DNA of 64,000 nt from Rhizobiales bacterium GAS188 (lineage in GTDB: Bacteria > Pseudomonadota > Alphaproteobacteria > Rhizobiales > Beijerinckiaceae), in the NCBI GenBank assembly GCA_900104855.1, contig FNSS01000001.1, positions 4,030,001-4,094,000 of the forward strand, written 5' to 3'. The translations under genes were made by a program, and so were the position numbers. The notes beneath the pieces are model-generated. The model did no database searches. It had not been told where the DNA came from and saw only the letters and a program-made list of their open reading frames with translations. Positions within the stretch are counted from its first letter, which is position 1; every line of letters begins with the position of its first letter. Shown here piece after piece: positions 33,442 through 41,259 of the stretch.

Positions 33442-33990
33442 ATGGCCGAACTGTTGCTCAGTCATACAAGCGTTAAACTATACGGGAGAGTGGTTCAGGA
33501 TCTGAAATATGTGCATCACGCCCCGAATACGATGGCTCCCTCGGCTAACCAATTTCTCTCCAATCAATTGCAGGATACGATAGGCAAAGACAAGGCACAT
33601 TTTGCAAGGATTTACGGCTTCAGTTATCAAGGCCACTATTATACTTTGGCAAAGCCTGCCGTCTTCCTTGTTCATGGGGAAGGTCTTGCCCTGTTTCAAG
33701 GTGACGATGCCCCGGGTTCCCTCGCGGCAGCGGTCGGCGGCAGTGCAAACCGCACCACTTTGGACGAATCGGGCGTTATGGCGCGGGAATGGGAGTTCGC
33801 CTCGCAATTCAGCAAAAAGATGCCGGATATACGCTACTGGGAATATGAGAAGGGCGATTTCTCGGTGCGTCTCGATATCGACTCTGGGCCGCTGGATCAA
33901 ATCTTGCTGGCGGCCTCCATTTCGGCCGGCACCGCGCTGACAAGTGGCGAGGATCTGCGCCTCGGCGGGGATGTTCGCAATCGTCGCTGA
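33442..33990 (+). CDS. Unrecognised 182-residue protein, last gene of the YcaO/TfuA operon
   Basis: Preceded by an ideal AGGAGG seven bases before ATG 33442. The coding sequence is clearly less GC-rich than its neighbours. There are no cysteines, no signal peptide and no TM helix. The middle is rich in aromatic residues (FARIYGFSYQGHYYTLAKP), and the C-terminus ends SAGTALTSGEDLRLGGDVRNRR, giving a double-glycine followed by a basic hexapeptide; another GG occurs at about residue 100. I know no family. It could be the substrate of the thioamidation machinery, a carrier of it, or a recognition partner. Thioamide formation needs no cysteine or serine, so the absence of cysteine does not exclude it. 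Confidence 0.7.
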   Translation: MAELLLSHTSVKLYGRVVQDLKYVHHAPNTMAPSANQFLSNQLQDTIGKDKAHFARIYGFSYQGHYYTLAKPAVFLVHGEGLALFQGDDAPGSLAAAVGGSANRTTLDESGVMAREWEFASQFSKKMPDIRYWEYEKGDFSVRLDIDSGPLDQILLAASISAGTALTSGEDLRLGGDVRNRR

Positions 33991-34067
33991 GGGCGTGATC
34001 GTCGGCGCCTATGGTTGATCTGCTTGCGAATCGCCGTCTCGGATCGGGAGCGCCAAGACGCTTCCGA

Positions 34068-34583
34068 TCAGGCGCCGGGCGGGTTCTCGCCGTCTTTGCC
34101 CCTTGCATCCCATCGCATTTGCAGCTTCTCGGCATCTTCGCCGATCAGGCGAAAGCCGAGCCGCTGATAGAGATGTATGGCGGGGTTGCCGCGGATGACG
34201 TTCAGTTCGACCGGCCGCCCGGATTCCTGCGCGCGCACAAGAATAGCCCGGATCAGCCTTCCGCCGATGCCGCAATTGCGATGGGATGGGATCAAATGCA
34301 ACTGCCCGATATGAATCTGGTCCTTGGATTCCTTGACCTGCAGCCAGCCGATCCTCTGTGCCGCCAGGCAGATGATGCTCGCCTGGTATTGCCGATAGGT
34401 TCTTTCGAACCTTGCGCGTAATGCATCTTCGTCGACGGGCCCCAGTGCCGACAGATGCACCCTGGCGTTGACGAGATAGAGGGAACGGACAAAGCACCTG
34501 TCGTCGGCACGCGCTCGCCGTAACCGGATCGCCGGCTGGCCGGCGCCAGGTGAATCTTGCCTCAGACGCGTCTTCCCCCCCAT
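34068..34583 (-). CDS. GNAT family N-acetyltransferase
   Basis: 171 residues. The acetyl-CoA block is LHLIPSHRNCGIGGRLIRAIL, followed by ELNVIRGNPAIHLYQRLGFRLIGED. There is a tryptophan-containing strand (IGWLQVKES) before it. The substrate is unknown. It converges with the 182-residue gene (77 bp between the stops) and is divergent from the cyclase gene. It lies within the same accessory segment, so a role in modifying the operon product is possible but not supported. Confidence 0.82.
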   Translation of the reverse strand: MGGKTRLRQDSPGAGQPAIRLRRARADDRCFVRSLYLVNARVHLSALGPVDEDALRARFERTYRQYQASIICLAAQRIGWLQVKESKDQIHIGQLHLIPSHRNCGIGGRLIRAILVRAQESGRPVELNVIRGNPAIHLYQRLGFRLIGEDAEKLQMRWDARGKDGENPPGA

Positions 34584-34735
34584 AACCCTCTCGTTCCAAA
34601 GCCGGCGCCTCCGAGGCGCATGTCCCGCAGGCCTTCAGGCACGCATTTTGCCTTGCTACCTGGGCGATCACAACACAAGATACAATGTCAGCCTGGACAC
34701 AGCCAGCCCAGGCTTCGCCAGGGCAGGTCGGACGC

Positions 34736-36502
34736 ATGTCGAGTCCCGCGACCGTACGACGCAAGCTAGCCGCTGTCATGTTCGCCGATATGGTGGGCTA
34801 CAGCAGCAGGCTGGAGCGCTATGAGGCGAGGAATTCCGATCTCGCGGCGCGGTCGATCGACCTCTTCAAATCGTTGATCGCGAATTATGGCGGCAGCGTT
34901 GCGAACGTCACCGGTGATGGCGTGCTCGCCATTTTCGACAGCTCCGAGCAGACTTTGAGATTTGCCATCCAAGTGCAGACGGATTTCCAGGAGCAGGCCG
35001 TTTGGGACGATGGCGAGCCCATCATGTTCCGCATCGGCATCAATCTTGGAGAGGTGATCACCAGCGGCGATGAGGTGAGGGGGCATTGCATCAATGTCGC
35101 TGCGCGGCTCCAGGCACTCGCAGAGCCGGGTTCGATCGTGGTGACGGACGATTTTCGCCGGACCGTCCGCGATCTTCCCAAAGTTTCCTTCCAGTCGCTC
35201 GGACGGCCGGCTCTGAAGAACATCGCCGAGCCGATCGAAGTGTTCAGCGTGGCTCCTTCGGCGCCGTCGGCGGCGCATCCGGCGCTGGAAGTCATCAAGG
35301 ATGAGCGCGAGCGGCATTCGGGCGCCCAGGAGCTCAATCCCTCGGTCGCGGTGCTGGCGCTGACGAATTTGACCAACGATCCCGCAAATGACTCGCTCTG
35401 CCTCGGTATTGTCGATGGCGTCATTGCCGATTTGAGCCGCTTTCGTTCCCTGACCGTAATCGCCTCGCACTCGGCCTTCCTGTTCAGCTTGAGGTCCTTC
35501 TCGGCTCGCGAGATCGGGCGGCGGCTCGGCGCCCAATATCTCCTGTCGGGCAGCCTCAACCGGCTGGGCAAGCGCGTGCGCATCGCCGTCGAATTGATCG
35601 ATGCCGAGGACGAAAACATCATCTGGTCGGAGCGCTTCAATATCGAAATTGCCGAGCTCTTCGATATGCAAGACGAGATCACCGGGGCTGTCGCGTCGCG
35701 GCTTGCGGTGCAGATCGACCTCGCCGAGCATCAACATGGGGCGCAGCGGCCGCTGAGCATGCGGTCCTATGCGCTCGTGATGCGCGGACAGGCGCTGATG
35801 CAGGCCTATGCGAGGCAGGCGAATGAGCACGCGCGCAGACTTCTCGCCGAGGCCATCGCGATCACGCCCGGCTATGCGAGAGCTCACAGCGCCATGTCGC
35901 GGTCGCATAATTTCGACTGGCGCTATTCCTGGTCGCGCAATCCGGCGAAATCGCTTGATACCGCCGTTAAGCTGGCGCATCACGCCGTGCAGCTCGACCA
36001 GCTCGATGCACGCGGCTTTGCGGAACTCGGTTTCGCAAATCTCTATCGCAAGCACCATGACGAGTCGCTTGCGGGCTACGAGCGGGCGTTGGCGCTCAAT
36101 CCGAATGACGCCGACGTGATCGCCGGATACGGGGACGCGCTCGTCTATGCCGGGCAGGCCGAGCAATCGCTCGGGCATCTGGAGCGGGCGATCCGGCTCA
36201 ATCCGTATCATCCGGATTGGTACCTGTGGCACCTCGCCGACGCCTATAACGCCCTCAAGCGTCCCGTCGACGTGATCAACACGATCCAGAGAATGCAGGA
36301 TCAAAGCGAGGGAAGACGCCTGTTGGCGGCCAATTATGCGCATCTTGGAATGATGGGGCAGGCGCGGGCCGCAGCCGAAGAGGTGATGCGGCTCCACCCG
36401 GAATTTCGCATCAGTCGCTGGCGCCTCCGTCCGCCCTATCGCGACCTTGACCTTCTCGAACGCTTTATCGAGGGACTGCGAAAGGCGGGTTTGCCCGATT
36501 GA
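34736..36502 (+). CDS. Class III adenylate/guanylate cyclase with TPR repeats
   Basis: 588 residues. The N-terminal cyclase domain has the metal Asp in FADMVGYS, the second in VTGDGVLAIF, and the transition-state pair in CINVAARLQ. A TolB-like domain (NPSVAVLALTNL, then LGIVDGVIADLSRF) is next, then helical TPR repeats (LNPNDADVIAGYGDALVYAG, LNPYHPDWYLWHLADAY), ending GLRKAGLPD. No TM segment is seen. This architecture is expanded in rhizobia and relatives. ATG 34736 is preferred; an ATG at 34685 is possible. A similar gene on the other strand (38592-40406) shares the whole architecture and tail. Confidence 0.87.
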   Translation: MSSPATVRRKLAAVMFADMVGYSSRLERYEARNSDLAARSIDLFKSLIANYGGSVANVTGDGVLAIFDSSEQTLRFAIQVQTDFQEQAVWDDGEPIMFRIGINLGEVITSGDEVRGHCINVAARLQALAEPGSIVVTDDFRRTVRDLPKVSFQSLGRPALKNIAEPIEVFSVAPSAPSAAHPALEVIKDERERHSGAQELNPSVAVLALTNLTNDPANDSLCLGIVDGVIADLSRFRSLTVIASHSAFLFSLRSFSAREIGRRLGAQYLLSGSLNRLGKRVRIAVELIDAEDENIIWSERFNIEIAELFDMQDEITGAVASRLAVQIDLAEHQHGAQRPLSMRSYALVMRGQALMQAYARQANEHARRLLAEAIAITPGYARAHSAMSRSHNFDWRYSWSRNPAKSLDTAVKLAHHAVQLDQLDARGFAELGFANLYRKHHDESLAGYERALALNPNDADVIAGYGDALVYAGQAEQSLGHLERAIRLNPYHPDWYLWHLADAYNALKRPVDVINTIQRMQDQSEGRRLLAANYAHLGMMGQARAAAEEVMRLHPEFRISRWRLRPPYRDLDLLERFIEGLRKAGLPD

Positions 36503-36556
36503 CGAACAGATCTTGAGGCGAGGAGCTCGAGGCCGTCCCGCATCACCGGCTCGGCC

Positions 36557-37630
36557 TCAGCGAAAGAACGTCGCGACTTCCTCGTCGCTGATCAGCTCGG
36601 CGACCGAGATGAATTGCGTCCGCAGGGGCTTCTTCTCGACTTCGAACATGCGAAGCAGCCTGGCGCCAGGCAGCTTCTCTTCTCGCCCCACGGCACTCGG
36701 AGCCGAGGCCGATACCTTAAGACAGCTGCCGAACGCCATTGTCCCGTAATCGGGAAGCTCGTAGAGCTTCACGGGTTGTTTGGGTGGGGTTGGAAACACG
36801 GCCGGGCGTTCCAGCACCCATTCGGCGGTGGCGCCGGAGATCTCGAGCTGAACCGGCGAGGGCGGGTGAGGCATGGCCTCCGTCGGCGCGGTTTCGTCGA
36901 ATGGCCTGAGCATATGTCCTGTCGTTTGGTTCTTGATCAGAAACCTCGCGGTTTGCAGGTCAAGGACGATGAGCCAGCACATGATCAAATCGCCCGGCTT
37001 GACCTCGAGCGGCAGGTCGACGACGGGATTGTTCGCGCCGCTTTCCCACCATTGCCACCAGGCGCTGGCGGTGGGCGTCGGCTGTCCGTTGACGACACTT
37101 ATGTATTGAGTCGTGCCGATCTGCGGCAACGAAGAATTGAGATATGAGCGCTGGCCGTCCAGGCCGATCCAGGCCGAGCTGCGATAGTCGCTCGCCACAT
37201 GGCCGCCGGCGGAGGCCGGGATCGACGATGTCGGCACTTGCCAGGAGCCCAGCACCTCGATGAACATCTCATCGTCCCGCGGCGTGACATAGGCCCCCGA
37301 CCAGTTGGGGCTCGTGACTTGGCGAGTCGTCGTTACAGGCAAAGGTCCGGGAGCGTCGATGCCGCTATTCGAGAACAATGATGAGAAGGAAAAGGTCGTA
37401 TCGATAAACAGCAGCGGTGGAGAGAATATTCTTGACCAGAAGGCATGCCGGCCCGGCTGCGTTCTTCGATCCGGCTTGAGCGGCAGCCCATATTTGAGAA
37501 GGTCGGCCGCGCCTGCCTTGCGCGGGTCGAAATGCGCCGGCACCTGATGTGTGGCCGTCCTGTCCTCTAGCTCCCTCAAGAGGGCGTCGAGGAACTGCGT
37601 CTGTTGCGTGTCGCGGCTTTCCTTGCTCAT
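36557..37630 (-). CDS. G1 (eqolisin) family glutamic peptidase
   Basis: 357 residues. The core has the eqolisin signatures NWSGAYV, LGSWQVP, SSAWIGLDG, then a glutamine in LPQIGT where fungal enzymes carry the catalytic Gln, and AEWVLERPAV carrying the catalytic Glu. WWQWW lies between. Eqolisins are acid-acting peptidases best known from fungi and present in some bacteria. No classical signal peptide starts the protein; about 95 N-terminal residues precede the domain and could be a propeptide. ATG 37630 is chosen because GGAGG lies seven bases upstream and it overlaps the stop of the upstream gene (ATGA). Confidence 0.78.
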   Translation of the reverse strand: MSKESRDTQQTQFLDALLRELEDRTATHQVPAHFDPRKAGAADLLKYGLPLKPDRRTQPGRHAFWSRIFSPPLLFIDTTFSFSSLFSNSGIDAPGPLPVTTTRQVTSPNWSGAYVTPRDDEMFIEVLGSWQVPTSSIPASAGGHVASDYRSSAWIGLDGQRSYLNSSLPQIGTTQYISVVNGQPTPTASAWWQWWESGANNPVVDLPLEVKPGDLIMCWLIVLDLQTARFLIKNQTTGHMLRPFDETAPTEAMPHPPSPVQLEISGATAEWVLERPAVFPTPPKQPVKLYELPDYGTMAFGSCLKVSASAPSAVGREEKLPGARLLRMFEVEKKPLRTQFISVAELISDEEVATFFR

Positions 37631-38538
37631 GGCCATTCCTCCGTCGCATTGGTGATGGCGACGGCAAATGAGGTCGCGGCCATGCCGGCGAGCGTTGCAA
37701 GCACGCTCTGCGCCAACGCGACGCCGCCCGCGGAGTCGCTAGCATAATGCAGACCGGCGATCTCGCGATTGCGCGCCACTCGGTCGGCGAGCGCCCCGAG
37801 ATCGGTCTTCAAGACATCACAATCCTGCTGAGGCAGGTTCGCGGGCGGAGGCGGGTTCGCGGGCGGAGGCTTGTTCACCGCCTGCGTCAGGACGCGGCCG
37901 ACGCACAACGCCATGAGGTGGGCTTGCGTCGAATGACCGCTTGGGAAGGACGCATGGCCCGGCAAGGGGACGGGCGGCAGCAAGGCCGGGCAGAGCTGCG
38001 ACGCCCGCACGCGATTATATGTCCCCTTGAAATGCAGCGCCGCGAAGGAGCCGATCAGGCTCGCAATGTGCAGGACGCGATAGGTCTTGGGGTGAGAGCC
38101 TGGGCTCATGCTGAGGAGCCCCATGAAGTCCGAGAAGAATTCGACGTCCTGCGAGAGGATCTCACCCAGCGCATCGGCGCGCTCGTTTTGCGCCGCCGTC
38201 ACCAGGTCGTCGATTTCGGCGGCGATGGAGGCGGCGGTCGCGGTGGCGGCCGCTAGTATCGGATCGAGCACTGCCTTGGCGGTGGGCTTCCAGTCCGTGA
38301 CGACGAAGTCGTCCAGTACGAGCCAGGCATTCCATCTCGCGGACCAGCTCCGGTCCGGGAATGCCGCAAGGGTGCGCCGCTGATTGCTGATCGGGTTGTT
38401 GTTCGGGTCGAGGACGGTGACGAACGGCAGGTCGACGCGATCGGCAAGAAACCAACCGCCCTCACCGCCAGCGATGCCGACATTGCCGGTATTGCCGGTG
38501 TTGCCCGTGTTGCCAGTATTCCCGGTATTGCCCGTCAT
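37627..38538 (-). CDS. Vanadium haloperoxidase / PAP2-related protein with collagen-like N-terminus
   Basis: 303 residues. The N-terminus is M followed by six TGN triplets. The phosphate/vanadate pocket is seen in KGTYNRVR, PSGHSTQAH and RNREIAGLHYASDSAGG, matching the KxxxxxxRP (degenerate) / PSGH / SRxxxxxHxxxD pattern (here NREIAGLHYASD). A proline-rich insert (NKPPPANPPPPANLPQQ) lies between the second and third motifs. Bacterial proteins of this type are either non-specific acid phosphatases or vanadium haloperoxidases; the spacing and absence of TM helices favour a soluble haloperoxidase-like enzyme. AGGAGG precedes ATG 38538. It is coupled to the G1 peptidase downstream and lies 53 bp after the cyclase. 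Confidence 0.75.
   Translation of the reverse strand: MTGNTGNTGNTGNTGNTGNVGIAGGEGGWFLADRVDLPFVTVLDPNNNPISNQRRTLAAFPDRSWSARWNAWLVLDDFVVTDWKPTAKAVLDPILAAATATAASIAAEIDDLVTAAQNERADALGEILSQDVEFFSDFMGLLSMSPGSHPKTYRVLHIASLIGSFAALHFKGTYNRVRASQLCPALLPPVPLPGHASFPSGHSTQAHLMALCVGRVLTQAVNKPPPANPPPPANLPQQDCDVLKTDLGALADRVARNREIAGLHYASDSAGGVALAQSVLATLAGMAATSFAVAITNATEEWP
38482..38535. repeat. 9-bp tandem repeat, six units (TGN codons)
   Basis: Six 9-bp units encode six Thr-Gly-Asn triplets directly after the start codon of the haloperoxidase-like gene. Third bases vary between units, so selection on the amino acids rather than recent slippage alone is likely. Confidence 0.85.
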
Positions 38539-38591
38539 GACAGCCTCCTGTGTTCCTCGCGTGGAGCCTCATCAAGCGGCGGGGCTATCCT

Positions 38592-40406
38592 TCACTCCGG
38601 GAGTCCCGCTGATCTCAAGCCGGCGAGCCATTTGCCGAGCACCGGCTCTCGGAAAGGGCAGCGTTTGCCGTAAGGACCAAGCCGGAAATCCGGCTGAAGC
38701 CGAAGCAGGTGCTGTGCGGCCTGGGCCGCTTCCTCCGTCTTCCCGAGCGCCGCGAGACTGGCGATGAGGGTGCGCGTGGTGAATCTGATCGACTCGTTGC
38801 GCCCGACCGCTCTGCGCGCCCACACCAGAGCCTGCTCATTGTCGCCGGCGACGTAATGCGCCTGAGCCAGGATGCCCTCATGCCAGAAAGTGTGGGCGTC
38901 CAATGGCGAGAGGCGAACGCCCTGTTCGCCATGCTTGATGGCAGTGACGGCATCGCAGACGAAGCCGTGCGTTGCACTGCTCATGGTCCAGGCCATGGCC
39001 GAACTGGGGCCGGCCGCGATGGCACGGTCAAGGTACAGTCGAGCCCTCTCATAGTCCTTCAGGAGATAGGACTGAACATGGCCGTAAATCGCGAGCGCGA
39101 GCGCATCATATTCATTGCGCTCTATGGCCGCCGCGGCGTGACGGGCGCCCGCCGCGGCATCCACCTCCGGATCCGAGGAGCCAATCTCGCCGACGCGGAG
39201 AACATACCAATAGGCAGTGTAGCTATGGGCCGGAGCGTAGCTGGGGTCATGCGATATCGCTTGCTGCAGCAAGGTCCGCGCGTGTGAAAAGGATTCCTGA
39301 TCCATCCGATACAGAAAATCCAACGCCTGCAGGACGAGATCATAGGCAGTCATATCCTGCGGATGCTTACGGATCGATCGCGTCAATTCCCGTTCGCGTA
39401 CATGCGGGGCGATCGTCTTGACCACATGAACCGAAATCTGGTCCTGCAGCTCGAACAGGTCGGCAAGGGCTCCCTCATATTGTTCCGAGCTGATGACGTC
39501 GCCGCTTTCGGTATCGCTGAGTTCCGTCACGATTCGAAGCCGCCCCCCGGAACGCCGCACGCTGCCATGGAGCACGTAGCGCACGCCCAAATCCTTGCCG
39601 ATGGCCCGCACGTCGAACGCCCCGTTGCGATAGGCCAAAGTCGAGCCCCGCGAGATCACGAACAACTCCTTCAGCGCCGCGAGGGCATGGATGATGTCGT
39701 CGACGATGCCGTCGGCGAAATATCCCTCTTCGGGTTGGCCCTGAAGCTCGCGGAACGGCAACACCGCGATCGATGGTCGCGCGTCGGAGCCGCCGGGGAG
39801 ATCGCCGACGAGTCTCGGCTGCGCGCCCGGCAGATGAAGCGCGAAGGCCTGTATCGGCCGCGAAAGATTTCGTAAGTGCAGACTGCCGAGATCTATCGTG
39901 CCGACGTCGAGACTTCTGCCGATCTGCTGAGCGACAGCGCTCGAGACGACGATGCCACCGGGTTCCGCGAAGGCCTGAAGGCGCGAAGTGATGTTCACAC
40001 CGTCGCCATAGATGTCGCCCTCTTCGACGATGATGTCCGACAGATTCACGGCCATGCGGAAGCTGATGCGCCGGTTGGGTGGCTCTTTCGCGGTTCGCGT
40101 CGCAACCGCCTTCTGCAAGGCAACAGCGCAGTGGGCCGCGTCACGTGCGCTGTCGAAGATGGCCAGGAAGCCGTCACCGGTGTTCTTGACGACGTGGCCA
40201 TGATCGGCGGCGATGCCGGGCTCGAGCACTTCCAAGCGCAAACGCATCAATGAAATATGCGTGTACTCTTCCTGCGCCTCCATCAGCCGAGTGTAGCCGA
40301 CGACGTCGGCAGCCAGGATGGCAACAAGCCGGTGCTGGGCGGTCTGCACAACGGAGATCCCCGACTGGCGAAATCCCCCCCGACGGGCCAAGGCGCAAGC
40401 TCCCAT
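38592..40406 (-). CDS. Class III adenylate/guanylate cyclase with TPR repeats
   Basis: 604 residues. Cyclase motifs are LAADVVGYTRLM (metal Asp), KNTGDGFLAIF and GVNITSRLQ. A TolB-like domain follows (RPSIAVLPFREL, YFADGIVDDIIHAL), then TPR-like helices, and the tail GLRSAGLPE. It matches the architecture of the cyclase at 34736. It is the first gene of a probable three-gene minus-strand operon with the haloperoxidase-like and G1 peptidase genes. A GTG at 40349, just before the domain (VQTAQHRLVAIL), is an alternative start. Confidence 0.87.
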   Translation of the reverse strand: MGACALARRGGFRQSGISVVQTAQHRLVAILAADVVGYTRLMEAQEEYTHISLMRLRLEVLEPGIAADHGHVVKNTGDGFLAIFDSARDAAHCAVALQKAVATRTAKEPPNRRISFRMAVNLSDIIVEEGDIYGDGVNITSRLQAFAEPGGIVVSSAVAQQIGRSLDVGTIDLGSLHLRNLSRPIQAFALHLPGAQPRLVGDLPGGSDARPSIAVLPFRELQGQPEEGYFADGIVDDIIHALAALKELFVISRGSTLAYRNGAFDVRAIGKDLGVRYVLHGSVRRSGGRLRIVTELSDTESGDVISSEQYEGALADLFELQDQISVHVVKTIAPHVRERELTRSIRKHPQDMTAYDLVLQALDFLYRMDQESFSHARTLLQQAISHDPSYAPAHSYTAYWYVLRVGEIGSSDPEVDAAAGARHAAAAIERNEYDALALAIYGHVQSYLLKDYERARLYLDRAIAAGPSSAMAWTMSSATHGFVCDAVTAIKHGEQGVRLSPLDAHTFWHEGILAQAHYVAGDNEQALVWARRAVGRNESIRFTTRTLIASLAALGKTEEAAQAAQHLLRLQPDFRLGPYGKRCPFREPVLGKWLAGLRSAGLPE

Positions 40407-40688
40407 GCAGGTTGCAATGAGTCAACGCTGCAGCCGGACAGGCCGATAACATCGGTTAACGTTTCGGCGCGGATCGATGGGCGAGGTGGCGGCAGGACGC
40501 CCCTCTCGGACGAGCCGCCCCCCGACGGCGTCGGTCTCGTATCCGCCCTGGCTGGCATCGGGCGAAATTCACGGTAAGATGCCGCATATGGAGGCGATCG
40601 GGCTTGCGGTCGCGGAGGATGAGCGGGGGGCTCGCCCGCTCGCCCCGTGCTGCCTTCACCTGGCGCCAGAAAGTCAGGGAGGCCGGAC

Positions 40689-41105
40689 ATGATCACATCG
40701 CGGAGGCTTATAGCAGGGGCGGCGCTCGTCGGTGCGCTCGTCATGAGCGGCGCCGTGCGGGCGCAGGAGATAGCTGGCACTTATCTCAGCCAGTCGGGCG
40801 AGACGCGCGTGCGCATGAGCCCGTGCGGGGCGGCCTTCTGCGGCGTCATCGTGTGGGTGTCGAAGCCCGGCAATGATGTCAACAATCCGGACGAAGCGAA
40901 ACGCAGCCGCCCACTCGTCGGGATCCCGATGATCTACGGCATGAAGTCGACCGGTGACGGCACTTATGCGGGCAAGCTCTACAACTATACGAACGGCAAG
41001 ACCTACACGGGCAAGCTCAAGGTCTCGGGCAGTGAGCTCGAGCTCTCGGGCTGCGTGCTCGGCGGCCTGCTCTGCCAGAGCCAGACCTGGAAAAAGGTGA
41101 ACTGA
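40689..41105 (+). CDS. DUF2147 secreted protein
   Basis: 138 residues. A Sec signal (about 1-25, cleaved after VRA) is followed by the DUF2147 fold, with QEIAGTYLSQSGETRVRMSPCGAAFCGVIVWV and the paired cysteines GCVLGGLLCQSQTWKK near the end. The fold is a small periplasmic beta-barrel; the role is unknown. GGGAGG lies seven bases before ATG 40689. It stands alone, with a family A repeat starting 9 bp after its stop. Confidence 0.85.
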   Translation: MITSRRLIAGAALVGALVMSGAVRAQEIAGTYLSQSGETRVRMSPCGAAFCGVIVWVSKPGNDVNNPDEAKRSRPLVGIPMIYGMKSTGDGTYAGKLYNYTNGKTYTGKLKVSGSELELSGCVLGGLLCQSQTWKKVN

Positions 41106-41113
41106 TCCTTCTT

Positions 41114-41253
41114 CCCTCTCCCGCAGCTTTGCGGGAGAGGGTGGTCGAGCGAAGCGAGACCGGGTGAGGGACGCTGGTGAAGGGCTCGACCGCCCCTCAT
41201 CTGACCTCACTGCGTTCGGCCACCTTCTCCCGCCTCAAGTGGCGGGAGAAGGA
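41114..41253. repeat. Dispersed repeat family A, copy 3
   Basis: Outer CCCTCTCCCGC/GCGGGAGAGG and CCTTCTCCCGCC/GGCGGGAGAAGG hairpins with a more diverged centre. It fills the gap between convergent DUF2147 and hydroxyacid dehydrogenase genes, ending 6 bp before the latter's stop. Confidence 0.85.
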
Positions 41254-41259
41254 AAGGCG

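Noticed and set aside
34766-36397. 543-codon minus-strand frame
   Set aside because: Antisense to the TPR-type cyclase, whose catalytic motifs are intact on the plus strand.
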